A DNA stretch of 64,000 nucleotides from Streptomyces sp. BK340 (GCF_007827595.1 NZ_VISR01000002.1:124001-188000), one strand, 5' to 3'. Counted from the stretch's first letter, positions 26,499 to 36,452 are shown. Numbers and translations are program-made. Notes: a model not told the origin generated them from the letters alone.

Positions 26499-26774
26499 GT
26501 GAGCGTCACCGTCCGCATCCCCACCATCCTGCGCACCTACACGGGCGGCCGGGCCGAGGTCGCCGCCGAGGGCGGGACCCTCGCCGAGGTGATCCAGGAC
26601 CTGGAGAAGAACCACACGGGCATCGCGGCCCGGGTTCTCGACGACCAGGGCAAGCTGCGCCGCTTCGTCAACGTGTACGTCAACGACGACGACGTCCGCT
26701 TCGAGCAGGGGCTGGAGACGGCGACCCCGGACGGTGCCGGTGTCTCCATCATTCCCGCCGTCGCCGGCGGCTGA
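26499..26774 (+). CDS. MoaD/ThiS-family sulfur-carrier-like protein
   Basis: 91 residues from GTG 26499, after GGAGG. It has a ubiquitin-like fold pattern (VRIPTILRTYTGGRAEVAAE) and ends AVAGG, the C-terminal di-glycine that is adenylated and thiocarboxylated. It lies 50 bp after thrC and is probably in the same transcript. In mycobacteria, a similar protein (CysO) carries sulfur for cysteine synthesis; that role is plausible but unproven here. Confidence 0.85.
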   Translation: MSVTVRIPTILRTYTGGRAEVAAEGGTLAEVIQDLEKNHTGIAARVLDDQGKLRRFVNVYVNDDDVRFEQGLETATPDGAGVSIIPAVAGG

Positions 26775-27215
26775 TCAAAAGTGGACTATTACCTTCGGTA
26801 ACCGTGGTTACTGAATGTTCATCGAATGGCCTCCTCCGTGAGAGAAGCGGAGGGGGCCATTCTGTGTGATTGAGCGCGGTAAGGTTGGGGAACGCGTGCC
26901 GGATCTGCGGGTCACGAGCCCCGGAATCATGCCTTACGCCCGGTGAGAAGCAGCCAAAGTGCACGCGGAGTATGCGCCTTTTGCGCCTTTTATGGAGCCC
27001 GACTTGCCCTGAATTCGGGCGAATTCTCGGCAGATTCCGGATCGTGCTCGTCCAGAATTCTCGTCCGATTGACCTGTTGCAGAGGGCAGTTGGACAGATA
27101 CATTCAGCCGCGGTCGACGCGTTCCGGCGCACGCCCCCGACCAATGGGGGGTGAGGTCTGACCCGGGTCCGCGAAGTGTGGATCTGTGCAAGGGCCAGTA
27201 ATAGGGGAGTTAGGC
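26775..27215. other. Gene-free stretch between the MoaD-like gene and the cold-shock gene
   Basis: 441 bases. It holds the palindrome GTAACCGTGGTTAC (26798-26811), the terminator at 26825-26861, and an AT-richer leader with short repeats (GCGCCTTTTGCGCCTTTT near 26970; GAATTCGGGCGAATTC near 27010). Its lower GC suggests a structured cold-shock 5' UTR. No protein-coding bias was seen. Confidence 0.55.
26825..26861 (+). terminator. Terminator after the thrC-moaD-like transcript
   Basis: Stem AATGGCCTCCTCCG / CGGAGGGGGCCATT with a 9-base loop, followed by TCTGTGTG. Confidence 0.8.
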
Positions 27216-27422
27216 ATGGCTCAGGGCACCGTCAAGTGGTTCAACGCGGAGAAGGGGTACGGCTTCATCGCGGTCGACGGTGGTGCGGATGTTTTCGTCC
27301 ACTACAGCGCGATCCAGATGGACGGTTACCGCACCCTGGAAGAGGGGCAGCGGGTCGACTTCGAGATCTCGCAGGGTCAGAAGGGCCCGCAGGCGGACAT
27401 GGTCCGGCTGGCGACCAGCTGA
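27216..27422 (+). CDS. Cold-shock domain protein (CspA family)
   Basis: 68 residues: [20 protein letters not shown], with both nucleic-acid-binding motifs (KGYGFI and VFVHYS). It is an OB-fold RNA/DNA chaperone. The ATG at 27216 follows GGGAGTTAGGC. A long AT-richer leader precedes it, as is common for cold-shock genes. Full length. Confidence 0.95.
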   Translation: MAQGTVKWFNAEKGYGFIAVDGGADVFVHYSAIQMDGYRTLEEGQRVDFEISQGQKGPQADMVRLATS

Positions 27423-27463
27423 GGCACGCGTCGACTGACAGCGACGTTCTTCTGTTCATCTTC

Positions 27464-27497
27464 GAAGGGTCCGTACCTCCTGGGGTACGGACCCTTC
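27464..27497 (+). terminator. Terminator of the cold-shock gene
   Basis: Perfect 14-bp stem GAAGGGTCCGTACC / GGTACGGACCCTTC, with a 6-base loop. Confidence 0.9.
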
Positions 27498-27557
27498 GTC
27501 GTGCCCGGTGTCCCTGTTCGCGCGCGGCTGAGCGCCCCCTCCGGCATGCCCGAGGCG

Positions 27558-27601
27558 CTTGCACTCGGGGGGGTCGAGTGCTAATCATTGCGTTAGCACT
27601 C
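27558..27601. promoter_or_regulatory. CIRCE operator with an extra third arm
   Basis: CTTGCACTC (27558-27566), nine bases, then GAGTGCTAA (27576-27584) forms a CIRCE element, the HrcA site. A perfect TTAGCACTC follows at 27593-27601, so the right arm can also pair downstream. It lies 145-188 bp before groEL. Confidence 0.85.
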
Positions 27602-27616
27602 TGAAGGTGAGAGTGA

Positions 27617-29368
<1,752 letters not shown>

Positions 29369-29400
29369 TCGACCTGACGGTTGATCGCCTGTCCTTCGGA

Positions 29401-29445
29401 CCGAGGGCGGTGCTTCCAGCTTCTGGCTGGGGGTGCCGCCCTCGG
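29401..29445 (+). terminator. Terminator of groEL
   Basis: CCGAGGGCGG / CCGCCCTCGG stem enclosing a second small stem (CCAGC/GCTGG). Confidence 0.85.
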
Positions 29446-29467
29446 GCGTGTCGGGTACAGCCCGGTG

Positions 29468-29707
29468 TCAGGTGCTCCGGCCGACCTTCAGTACATGAAC
29501 GGTGATGGTGTCTCCATCCGGCCGGTAGAGAATCCGCCAGGTGTCGACATGCAGCCGGTAGTAGCCGGAGGCGCCCGAGGCGTGAGCCGCTTCCGGACGA
29601 GGATCGTCGGCCAGTGCGCGTACGGCGGCAGCAGCTGCCTTGGCGCCCACGGGATCGATGGCGCGCAGCCGCCGGAATTCGTTCATGGCGTGGTGTTCCC
29701 ACACCAC
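29468..29707 (-). CDS. RelE/ParE-type toxin
   Basis: 79 residues: MNEFRRLRAIDPVGAKAAAA... then YYRLHVDTWRILYRPDGDTI and a C-terminal VHVLKVGR. This is the RelE fold; the Arg of WRILYR and the C-terminal VGR are typical. It would be an mRNA interferase or a gyrase poison. Start GTG 29707 or ATG 29686. The antitoxin gene ends 8 bp upstream, so the pair forms one operon. Confidence 0.85.
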   Translation of the reverse strand: MVWEHHAMNEFRRLRAIDPVGAKAAAAAVRALADDPRPEAAHASGASGYYRLHVDTWRILYRPDGDTITVHVLKVGRST

Positions 29708-29715
29708 CGCCTAGC

Positions 29716-29991
29716 TCACGAAGCGGCCCCTGTCCGGTCTTCCTCTTCAAGCTGGGCCATGAATTCGTCGTGCGGCATCGAGGGCCCAGAGGGAGCGACC
29801 TCACGGGCGTGCGCTTCGGCGATGTCCGCCTCGTCGCGGAGGCGCTGAAGCTCTTCCAGTTCGCTTATGGGGATGAGCGCGGCCGCGGGTTTGCCGTATT
29901 CCGTGATCAGGATGTGCTCCTGACCGTGCCGTACCCGGCCCACGAGCTGACCGAGTTGGTTGCGGGCTTCCACGAGCGGATACGTCTCCAT
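29716..29991 (-). CDS. Phd/YefM-type antitoxin
   Basis: 91 residues: METYPLVEARNQLGQLVGRV, then ITEYGKPAAALIPISELEEL, the Phd DNA-binding fold. An acidic C-terminal tail (PHDEFMAQLEEEDRTG) probably wraps the toxin. The longer frame from 30033 is less likely: TACAGT, a good -10 hexamer, ends five bases before this ATG and no ribosome site is seen. A leaderless message is therefore likely. It would repress its own operon. Confidence 0.88.
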   Translation of the reverse strand: METYPLVEARNQLGQLVGRVRHGQEHILITEYGKPAAALIPISELEELQRLRDEADIAEAHAREVAPSGPSMPHDEFMAQLEEEDRTGAAS

Positions 29992-30029
29992 GGAAAAACT
30001 GTACACACCTGCGACTGTGTGCGGTGCGC

Positions 30030-30857
30030 TCATACGGGTGTCCCTTCGCGTCGTCGTACGGACATCGCAGCCCGGATCTCACCCACGCGGGCGTGGACTG
30101 CGGGGGCGGGCAGGGGCGTACGAGGGTGCGCGGGAGCGCGTTCGCCTCGGCAGCCGCCGCACACACCCCCCGGCAGTGCTTCCGGACGCCCCGGTACTCC
30201 GCACTCCGTGCACTCCAGGACCCGGCGGGGTGGGCGTGGGGAGGGTGGTTCCGGCGGGAGTTTGTCGGTCAACCGGCGGCGGAGCAGGGCCGCCGGGCTG
30301 TGAACGGGTGTCGGTAGCCCTGCGGTCAGCGCGGCCAAGAGCATCTCCTCGGTGGCCCCGCGCGCGAACCACTCCTCCACCAGCGGGGCGAGCGCCGTGC
30401 AGTCGGCGGCGGAGAGGGACAGGACCGGGGCCGTACGGCCCAGGGCGGCGAGGAGGATGTGGGCGCGGGAGCGGGTGGGGCGGGCGCGTTCGTCCGGTGG
30501 CTGCTCCGGTTCGGGTACGTCGCCGCGTGTGAACGCCGCCCACCAGCCGTCGTCGCGCGCGGTACGGGACCACCACGATCGGGTGATCCAGCGCGAGCCG
30601 GCGCCTTCCGTCTCCAGCCGCTCTCTTCCTCGCCGTAAGTGCCCTGCCGCCTGGAGCCGGTTGAGGGCGGTGCGGAGCGCGCACTGGCCGTACGGGAGCT
30701 GCTTGGCCAGTGTCTTCACGGAGATGTCGGCGCCTTCGGGGAGGCGGTCGACGTACGCGGCGATGGCGGCTTCGCGGGGCGATAAGCGCGCGAAGTCGTG
30801 TTTGGTGCGGGGGAGTTGGTCCGGCGCGGAGCGCTTGCCGTAACCCGGATTGGCCAT
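30030..30857 (-). CDS. Helix-turn-helix protein with C-terminal zinc-ribbon-like motif; two TTA codons
   Basis: 275 residues from ATG 30857 (MANPGYGKRSAPDQLPRTKH). Residues 20-80 form a winged-helix (REAAIAAYVDRLPEGADISV; ALRTALNRLQAAGHLRRG). The C-terminal half has CTECG...CGGC, perhaps binding zinc. It belongs to a family common in Streptomyces, of unknown target. Codons 25 and 74 are TTA, so translation should need the bldA tRNA. The true start could lie further upstream, as the frame stays open to 31085. Confidence 0.75.
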   Translation of the reverse strand: MANPGYGKRSAPDQLPRTKHDFARLSPREAAIAAYVDRLPEGADISVKTLAKQLPYGQCALRTALNRLQAAGHLRRGRERLETEGAGSRWITRSWWSRTARDDGWWAAFTRGDVPEPEQPPDERARPTRSRAHILLAALGRTAPVLSLSAADCTALAPLVEEWFARGATEEMLLAALTAGLPTPVHSPAALLRRRLTDKLPPEPPSPRPPRRVLECTECGVPGRPEALPGGVCGGCRGERAPAHPRTPLPAPAVHARVGEIRAAMSVRRREGTPV

Positions 30858-30943
30858 CGGGTGCGGGGATGCGTGCGCGGGCAGGAGGGCAGCACTAAGC
30901 TTGGCGTCAGCCACGGGATCGCGTCCTTCGATCTCGTTGGTCA

Positions 30944-30979
30944 AGCCCCCGCAGGTGTTGGTAGCACCTGACGGGGGCT
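30944..30979 (-). terminator. Hairpin terminator or attenuator between DUF397 and HTH genes
   Basis: Nested stem AGCCCCCGCAGGTG / CACCTGACGGGGGCT with a single bulged A. It lies 140 bp beyond the DUF397 stop and 90 bp before the HTH start. Confidence 0.75.
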
Positions 30980-31121
30980 GTTCGTTATGCGGGACGTTAG
31001 AGGCTTGTGACTGTCCGTCGCAAGTCGGTCGCGCCAAGTCAACTCGCAGGGTGGGAGGGTGGGTTGAACCCACCTCCCATTCCATGCAAAGAGGGCTCGG
31101 AGCTCGGCGCTTGAGCCTCGG

Positions 31122-31319
31122 CTAGGCCCGCTTCAGGTCTTCGACGAACGCAGACCACGCCTCGGCCCGGAACGCGAGCTTCGGGCCCTGAGGGGCCTTG
31201 GAGTCGCGGATGGGGATGAGGGCGGGCAAGTCGTGGGTGACTTCCACGCAGTCACTACCGCCTTGGCTGTAGCTCGACCTGTGCCAGGTCGCCGTGCTCA
31301 GGTCAGGGATGTTCCTCAT
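31122..31319 (-). CDS. DUF397 protein (partner of the Scr1-type regulator)
   Basis: 65 residues with the DUF397 pattern: WHRSSYSQGGSDCVEVTHDL, then IRDSKAPQGPKLAFRAEAWS. Its start overlaps the end of the XRE gene by 17 bp. XRE-DUF5753 and DUF397 proteins form regulator/antagonist pairs, as in BldB- and WhiJ-type systems of Streptomyces, where the small protein blocks the DNA-binding one. Confidence 0.92.
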   Translation of the reverse strand: MRNIPDLSTATWHRSSYSQGGSDCVEVTHDLPALIPIRDSKAPQGPKLAFRAEAWSAFVEDLKRA

Positions 31320-32142
31320 GCGTGTAATCCTGCGCCAACGCCTCGATCAGGGCCAGAGACTTCTCTCGCGAGAGTGCGGAGGCCACGAGGAGGTCGAACG
31401 TGAACCTCAGATGGGTGGCGGTGGCCGGGTCGTCCTCCAGTCGCCCGTTGCGCACCCCCTCGAAGAAGACCAGCGGAGGGGCGTCCTCGAACTCCATCAG
31501 CTTCAAGGCACCCTGCATCGCGGCATGGGCTCCCGCGCTGAACGGCAGCACCTGCACAATGACCCGGTTCCGGCGGGTCAGGCCTGCGATGTGGTGCAGG
31601 GCCTCCACCATCACCGTCCGGCCGCCGGTTTCCCGATGCAATGCCGCCTCGTCAAGAACAGTCCACAACAACGGCTTTGTTGGATGGTCAAGCAGGCGTG
31701 TCCGCGCCATCCGGCCTTCCGTCCACTCCTCGACGGTTTCCTCTGGTGTCGTCGGGTCGTACGCGCGGTTCACGGCTCGCGCGTACGCGGGAGTCTGGAG
31801 CAGTCCGGGGATCAGGAGTGGGGAGTACTGCCTGATCGCCGTGGCCTGCGCCTCGACCTCCGCCGCCTCCGCGAAGTGTTCCTCGTACTTCGACCGGGCC
31901 GCCGCCTTGCAGTTCCGCGCAAAGAAGCCTCCCATCTCCAGGACTTCGTCCAGCAGCTCCGCGTACTCCGGCTGCATCCGCCGAGTCCCCGCCTCCAGCT
32001 GCCCGATGAACGACCCGCTCACGAACAGCCTCTGGCCCAGCTGCTCCTGGCTCAGTCCCTTCCGCTCGCGCGCATGCCGTAACTCGGCGCCCAGCAAGGC
32101 GCGGGGCGACGACGACGGATCGAGGTCCTTCGGTCCTGCCAT
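31303..32142 (-). CDS. XRE-family regulator with DUF5753 (WhiJ/Scr1 type); TTA codon
   Basis: 279 residues from ATG 32142 with GGGAG upstream. The HTH is at residues 17-75 (LRHARERKGLSQEQLGQRLF; SGSFIGQLEAGTRRMQPEYA). The DUF5753 ligand or partner domain follows from about 100. Codon 21 is TTA, which suggests bldA dependence. It forms a two-gene operon with DUF397. The targets may be near its own promoter and the small genes divergent from it. Confidence 0.9.
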   Translation of the reverse strand: MAGPKDLDPSSSPRALLGAELRHARERKGLSQEQLGQRLFVSGSFIGQLEAGTRRMQPEYAELLDEVLEMGGFFARNCKAAARSKYEEHFAEAAEVEAQATAIRQYSPLLIPGLLQTPAYARAVNRAYDPTTPEETVEEWTEGRMARTRLLDHPTKPLLWTVLDEAALHRETGGRTVMVEALHHIAGLTRRNRVIVQVLPFSAGAHAAMQGALKLMEFEDAPPLVFFEGVRNGRLEDDPATATHLRFTFDLLVASALSREKSLALIEALAQDYTHEEHP

Positions 32143-32258
32143 GGCAACTCCCGGGTCGTACAAGCAGGGTTGTTGGGACGCTGTATCTAGCCAGGCTAGA
32201 GCGCCGACGGCCACGCTGTGTAGTGAACGTGAACACTCAGCGTGGAGGAATTGGCGCA

Positions 32259-32492
32259 ATGAACGTGAAGGAAATGACGGCGGACGGCCGGCCCGCCCGC
32301 TCCGCGGCGGAAGCCGTCGAGCGGCTGCGCTCGGCACTGCACGAGGCGGGGATCATCCTCCCCTCGCTGCGGATCGACCCGGTGACCGGCGCCCATGGGC
32401 ACCCCTATGCCCTCGTCGACCTGGGCCGCTGCAACCTGGGTGTGGCCTCGCGGCTGGCGGCGGTGCTGCGGCGGCCGGGCGGGGATGCGTGA
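32259..32492 (+). CDS. Small conserved Streptomyces protein of unknown function
   Basis: 77 residues (MNVKEMTADGRPARSAAEAV...; ending LRIDPVTGAHGHPYALVDLG plus a short tail). ATG 32259 follows GGAGGAATTGG. It is divergent from the XRE regulator, so it may be its target. Its end overlaps the next start as GTGA, implying coupling. No recognised domain. Confidence 0.7.
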   Translation: MNVKEMTADGRPARSAAEAVERLRSALHEAGIILPSLRIDPVTGAHGHPYALVDLGRCNLGVASRLAAVLRRPGGDA

Positions 32493-32716
32493 CCGGGGAG
32501 ATCGGGACGTACGCCGTCGACGTACGGAGCGGGCGGATCGGTGAGGTCATGGCGCGCGTGGGAGGTTATGTGCAGCTCAGGCCCGTGGGCGGCGGCCGGG
32601 AGTGGGACTGTCCGCCCGAGGAGCTGGGGGAGGCGGCGCCGGGTGAGGTGCTGCGCGCAAGGGTGCGGCGGCTGAACCGCGACGCCCGCTCGCGCGCGGC
32701 GGCCGAGCTGCCCTGA
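32489..32716 (+). CDS. Small DUF protein, paralogue of the gene at 60591
   Basis: 75 residues from GTG 32489: VTGEIGTYAVDVRSGRIGEV, then GGYVQLRPVGGGREWDCPPE. The element-borne protein at 60591-60821 has the matching pattern (SGRIGVVMGEVGARVQIRPV; GGGVEWDALP), so the two belong to one family. It probably folds as a small beta-barrel. Both copies sit beside XRE-type regulators. Function unknown. Confidence 0.72.
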   Translation: MTGEIGTYAVDVRSGRIGEVMARVGGYVQLRPVGGGREWDCPPEELGEAAPGEVLRARVRRLNRDARSRAAAELP

Positions 32717-32861
32717 GGGCCGGCGGGCGTGGCCGGGATCACAAGGTGGCCGGCCCGGACCTGGAATGTATCGCACCGCATAGGTGGTTCCTTGAGGCAG
32801 TGCAACAATGCGTATGCACATACCAGCCGGTCAGACCGAGCAGCACTCGAGGAGCCCCCAC

Positions 32862-33989
32862 GTGACCGACACGACGCCTCCCGCCTCCCGCGCGGCCCAG
32901 ATCCTCTCCCGCCCGATCAGCCTCAACGGGCTCACGGTTCCCAACCGGATCGTGATGGCGCCGATGACCCGCATGTTCTCCCCGGGCGGCGTCCCCGGCG
33001 AGGACGTGCGGTCGTACTACTCGCGCCGTGCCGCCGCCGGTGTCGGTCTCATCGTCACCGAGGGGACGTACGTCGGGCACGAGTCGGCCGGGCAGAGCGA
33101 CCGTGTGCCCCGGTTCCACGGCGAGGAGCAGCTGGCCGGCTGGGCGAAGGTCGCCGAGGACGTGCACGCGGCGGGCGGCACGATCGTGCCGCAGCTGTGG
33201 CACATCGGCATGGTCCGCAAGCAGGGTGAGCCGCCGGTCGCGGACGCTCCGGCGGTCGGCCCGTCCGGCCTGGTCACCGAGGGTGCCGAGCCCACCGGCA
33301 AGGCCATGACCCAGCAGGACCTGGACGACGTCGTCGCCGCGTTCGCGCGGGCCGCCGCCGACGCCGAGCGCATCGGCTTCGACGGCGTCGAGCTGCACGG
33401 CGCCCACGGCTACCTCCTCGACCAGTTCCTGTGGGCCGGCACCAACCGCCGCACCGACGCCTACGGCGGCGACGCGGTGGCCCGCACCAAGTTCTCGGCG
33501 GAGATCGTCGCGGCGGTCCGCGCGGCCGTCTCGCCCGAGTTCCCGATCATCTTCCGCTTCTCGCAGTGGAAGCAGCAGGACTACGCCGCCCGTCTCGCCG
33601 AGACCCCCGAGGAGCTGGAGGCGATCCTGACCCCGCTGGCCGCCGCCGGCGTCGACGTCTTCCACGCCTCCACCCGCCGCTACTGGCTGCCCGAGTTCGA
33701 CGGCTCCGACCTGAACCTCGCGGGCTGGACGAAGAAGCTCACCGGCAAGCAGGTCATCAGCGTCGGCTCGGTCGGCCTCGACGGCGACTTCATCAACGCC
33801 TTCCAGGGCGAGGGCTCCCCGGTCAAGAGCATCGACAACCTGCTCGACCGCCTGGAGGCCGACGAGTTCGACATGGTCGCCGTCGGCCGCGCGCTGCTCC
33901 AGGACCCGGAGTGGGCGGCGAAGGTGCTCGCGGACCGCTTCGACGAGCTGAAGGCCTACGACGCGGCCGCGCTGCAGACCCTCAGCTGA
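32862..33989 (+). CDS. NADH:flavin oxidoreductase, old yellow enzyme family
   Basis: 375 residues from GTG 32862, after GAGGAG. It is a TIM barrel with NRIVMAPMTRMFSPGG, GFDGVELHGAHGYLLDQFLW and MVAVGRALLQDPEWAAKVLA. It binds FMN and reduces activated alkenes, or related substrates, with NAD(P)H. No Fe-S cysteine cluster is present, so it is a classical OYE and not a 2,4-dienoyl-CoA reductase. It is cytoplasmic. Confidence 0.92.
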   Translation: MTDTTPPASRAAQILSRPISLNGLTVPNRIVMAPMTRMFSPGGVPGEDVRSYYSRRAAAGVGLIVTEGTYVGHESAGQSDRVPRFHGEEQLAGWAKVAEDVHAAGGTIVPQLWHIGMVRKQGEPPVADAPAVGPSGLVTEGAEPTGKAMTQQDLDDVVAAFARAAADAERIGFDGVELHGAHGYLLDQFLWAGTNRRTDAYGGDAVARTKFSAEIVAAVRAAVSPEFPIIFRFSQWKQQDYAARLAETPEELEAILTPLAAAGVDVFHASTRRYWLPEFDGSDLNLAGWTKKLTGKQVISVGSVGLDGDFINAFQGEGSPVKSIDNLLDRLEADEFDMVAVGRALLQDPEWAAKVLADRFDELKAYDAAALQTLS

Positions 33990-34068
33990 CCTTGGCCGAA
34001 GTGGCCCGGTTCGCCGGGCACTTGTGATCGTTCCCGTCCGTTCCCCTGATGACCAGTGAGGAGCGAGC

Positions 34069-35616
34069 ATGACGACGAGCGAGTCCGGTGCCCGGGCGGC
34101 GGAGACCGCCGGACCTGTGGTGCGCACCGCCTCCGGCGCGGTGCGCGGACGCCACGAGGACGGTCTGGCGGTCTTCCGCGGCATCCCCTTCGCCGAACCC
34201 CCGGTCGGCGAGGCCAGGTTCCAGGCCCCGCGCCCGGCCCGGCCCTGGGACGGCACCCGGGAGGCGTACGCCTTCGGACCCCCGCCTCCGCAGGACCTGG
34301 GAGTCCAGGGGGCCGGGGTGACCGGCCCCACCGGTGACGACTGGCTGACCGTGAACGTGTGGACGCCCGGCCCGGACCCGTCCGCCGGCCGCCCGGTCAT
34401 GGTGTGGATCTACGGCGGCTCGTACAAGTTGGGCCACGCAGGCCAGCCCGGCTACGACGCACAGCGCATCGCCCAAGACGGCGACGTCGTCGTGGTCACC
34501 TTCAACCACCGCGTGGGCATGGAGGGCTTCACCCTCCTGGAGGGCGCGCCGGCCAACCGGGGCCTGCTGGACCAGGTGGCGGCCCTGGAGTGGGTGCGGG
34601 AGAACATCGCGGCGTTCGGCGGCGACCCCGGCCAGGTCACGGTCTTCGGCGAGTCGGCCGGAGCGGGCTCGGTGGCCTCGCTGCTGGTGATGCCGAGGGC
34701 CCGGGGACTGTTCCGGCGGGCGGTGGCGCAGAGCCTGCCGGGCACGTTCTTCTCCGCGGAGCTGGCGCGTGACATCGCCGGGGCGCTGGCGGCGGAGGCG
34801 GGGCGGCAGCCGACGGCGGCGGATCTGGCCGCGGTGGACCCCCGTGAACTCGTCGGAGCCGGACAGGCGCTGAGCGCCAAGATGCTCCAGTACACGGACA
34901 GATGGGGCCAGGCGGCACCTACGGTCACGCCCTTCTCCCCGGTCGTCGACGGCGACATCCTGCCCACCGCCCCCTGGCAGGCTCTGGCGGCGGGCGCGGC
35001 ACGGGACGTCGACCTCCTGGTGGGCCACAACCGGGACGAGTTCCGTCTGTTCCTGGCCATGGGCGGCATGCTCGGCAAGATCACGGAGGACCGGGCGACC
35101 GCGGCGCTGCGGATGTACGCCCCGGGCGGCGAGGCCGGCGAACAGGCCTACCGCTCGGCCTTCCCGGACGCCTCGCCGAGCGACCTGTTCGAACGGGTCC
35201 AGACGGACTGGCTGTTCGGGATGCCGAGCCTGCATCTCGCCCAGGCCCAGCTGGCGGGCGGCGGCAGGGCCCACGTCTACGAACTGACCTGGGCGGCGCC
35301 GGGCAGCGGCGGTGTCCTGGGTGCGTGCCACGCCCTGGACGTCGCCCTGCTCTTCGGTACGTACCGCGGCGTCCTGGGCGGTCTGCTCTTCGCCGGGGCG
35401 GACGTACCGGCCGAGGCGGAGGAGCTGTCCACCCGCTTCCGCCGCGCGTGGACGTCGTTCGCCCGCACCGGCGACCCGGGCTGGCCGGCGTACGACAGCG
35501 AGGCCCGCCGGGTGCAGGTCCTGGACGCCGAGCCGACGGTCGCGGCCTACCCGGAGGAGCGCAGCAGGCGCCTGTGGGAGGGCCACGAGTTCCTGCCCCT
35601 GCCGCTGCTCGGCTAG
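34069..35616 (+). CDS. Type-B carboxylesterase
   Basis: 515 residues. The family start is GAVRGRHEDGLAVFRGIPFA; the oxyanion region is VMVWIYGGSYKLGH; the nucleophile elbow VTVFGESAGAGSVASLL lies near residue 200; the acidic residue is in LVGHNRDEF and the His in GACHALDVALLFGT. No signal peptide is seen, so it is cytoplasmic. It hydrolyses carboxylic esters of unknown kind. Its TAG stop lies in the CTAG at the edge of the MITE-like element. Confidence 0.92.
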   Translation: MTTSESGARAAETAGPVVRTASGAVRGRHEDGLAVFRGIPFAEPPVGEARFQAPRPARPWDGTREAYAFGPPPPQDLGVQGAGVTGPTGDDWLTVNVWTPGPDPSAGRPVMVWIYGGSYKLGHAGQPGYDAQRIAQDGDVVVVTFNHRVGMEGFTLLEGAPANRGLLDQVAALEWVRENIAAFGGDPGQVTVFGESAGAGSVASLLVMPRARGLFRRAVAQSLPGTFFSAELARDIAGALAAEAGRQPTAADLAAVDPRELVGAGQALSAKMLQYTDRWGQAAPTVTPFSPVVDGDILPTAPWQALAAGAARDVDLLVGHNRDEFRLFLAMGGMLGKITEDRATAALRMYAPGGEAGEQAYRSAFPDASPSDLFERVQTDWLFGMPSLHLAQAQLAGGGRAHVYELTWAAPGSGGVLGACHALDVALLFGTYRGVLGGLLFAGADVPAEAEELSTRFRRAWTSFARTGDPGWPAYDSEARRVQVLDAEPTVAAYPEERSRRLWEGHEFLPLPLLG

Positions 35617-35791
35617 GCCCTGTCGTCAAATTCCCGTCTGCCCCACGACGCCTGGCACGCACTCTCGCCGCACCGGGCGAAAGCCCAAGTACGTCCAGTA
35701 CGAGGACTTCCGCCCGGCACGCCGAGAGCACGCACCAGACGCCGCGAGGCCGCCCTTCGGGCGACGACGGGAATTTGACGACAGGACCTAG
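35613..35791. mobile_element. 179-bp MITE-like element with 26-bp terminal inverted repeats
   Basis: The left end CTAGGCCCTGTCGTCAAATT... and the right end ...AATTTGACGACAGGACCTAG are inverted copies (25 of 26 match, extending to GACGGG). The interior is also an imperfect inverted repeat (for example ACGCACTCTCGCCG against CGCCGAGAGCACGC), so the whole element can fold back. It has no ORF. Both flanking genes end in its terminal CTAG. A non-autonomous relative of an IS element is likely. Confidence 0.85.
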
Positions 35792-36357
35792 AGGTTGCCC
35801 AGGGGCTCGATGTCGACGTGCACCGGCGTCCCCCAGATCCGCAGCACCTCGTAGTCGGTGAACTCGTGCACGAGCCGGTACGCCATGGCGGGCCGGGATC
35901 CGCGTCGCTGGGCGGCCAGATACGCCTCGGCCTCGTGCCGGTCCCGCCGGGGCGTCCCGCACAGCTCCCACTCGCGCCCGTTCCAGGCCTCCGGCAGCCA
36001 CCGCTGCTGGGGCTGGGGGCGGTCGGCCCGGACGCCGTAACGGGAGGGGGCGGTGGCGGCCGGTCCGGCCGGGCCGGGCCTGCCCTGGAACTCCGAGCGC
36101 CGGGCGGCCCGGCGCCGGGTCTCGCAGAGCAGGCACAGGTCGGGGGCGCTCTCGTCGACGGGGCCGTGCGGATGCTCGGGGCACCGGGTGGAGGGGGCAC
36201 CGGCCGTGACGCTCTCGTCCAGCAGGTCGAGGGCCCGCCGTAGATCGGCCTTGACCTCGTACAACCGGGCGTCCGGGGTGTCGGCGGTGAGCGCCTCCCC
36301 GTGCTCCCCGAGCAGCCGCAGGGCCCGGCCGAGGGCGGTGAGCTGGGCGTGGTTCAT
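35788..36357 (-). CDS. Hypothetical protein
   Basis: 189 residues from ATG 36357 (MNHAQLTALGRALRLLGEHG). A helical N-terminal third is followed by a CPEH...CLLC cysteine cluster (residues about 65-90) that may bind zinc. A C-terminal part (YEVLRIWGTPVHVDIEPLGN) ends at the MITE edge. Function not recognised. The longer open frame to 36690 lacks codon bias. Confidence 0.6.
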   Translation of the reverse strand: MNHAQLTALGRALRLLGEHGEALTADTPDARLYEVKADLRRALDLLDESVTAGAPSTRCPEHPHGPVDESAPDLCLLCETRRRAARRSEFQGRPGPAGPAATAPSRYGVRADRPQPQQRWLPEAWNGREWELCGTPRRDRHEAEAYLAAQRRGSRPAMAYRLVHEFTDYEVLRIWGTPVHVDIEPLGNL

Positions 36358-36401
36358 GGTGTCGACGGTAACGCGGGACGGCTTGCGGTTGGTGGGTGGG
36401 C

Positions 36402-36452
36402 ACCCGGCCTCCGGCCGGGTTTCGTGTTCCCACCCGCACCACCCGTGCGGGT
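36402..36452. terminator. Tandem hairpins downstream of the small secreted protein gene
   Basis: Two stems, ACCCGGCC/GGCCGGGT (36402-36420) and ACCCGCAC/GTGCGGGT (36432-36452), each followed on the plus strand by TTCGTG. Confidence 0.7.

Noticed and set aside
27068..27099. TTGACC-based promoter for the cold-shock gene
   Set aside because: No acceptable -10 at 16-19 bp spacing.
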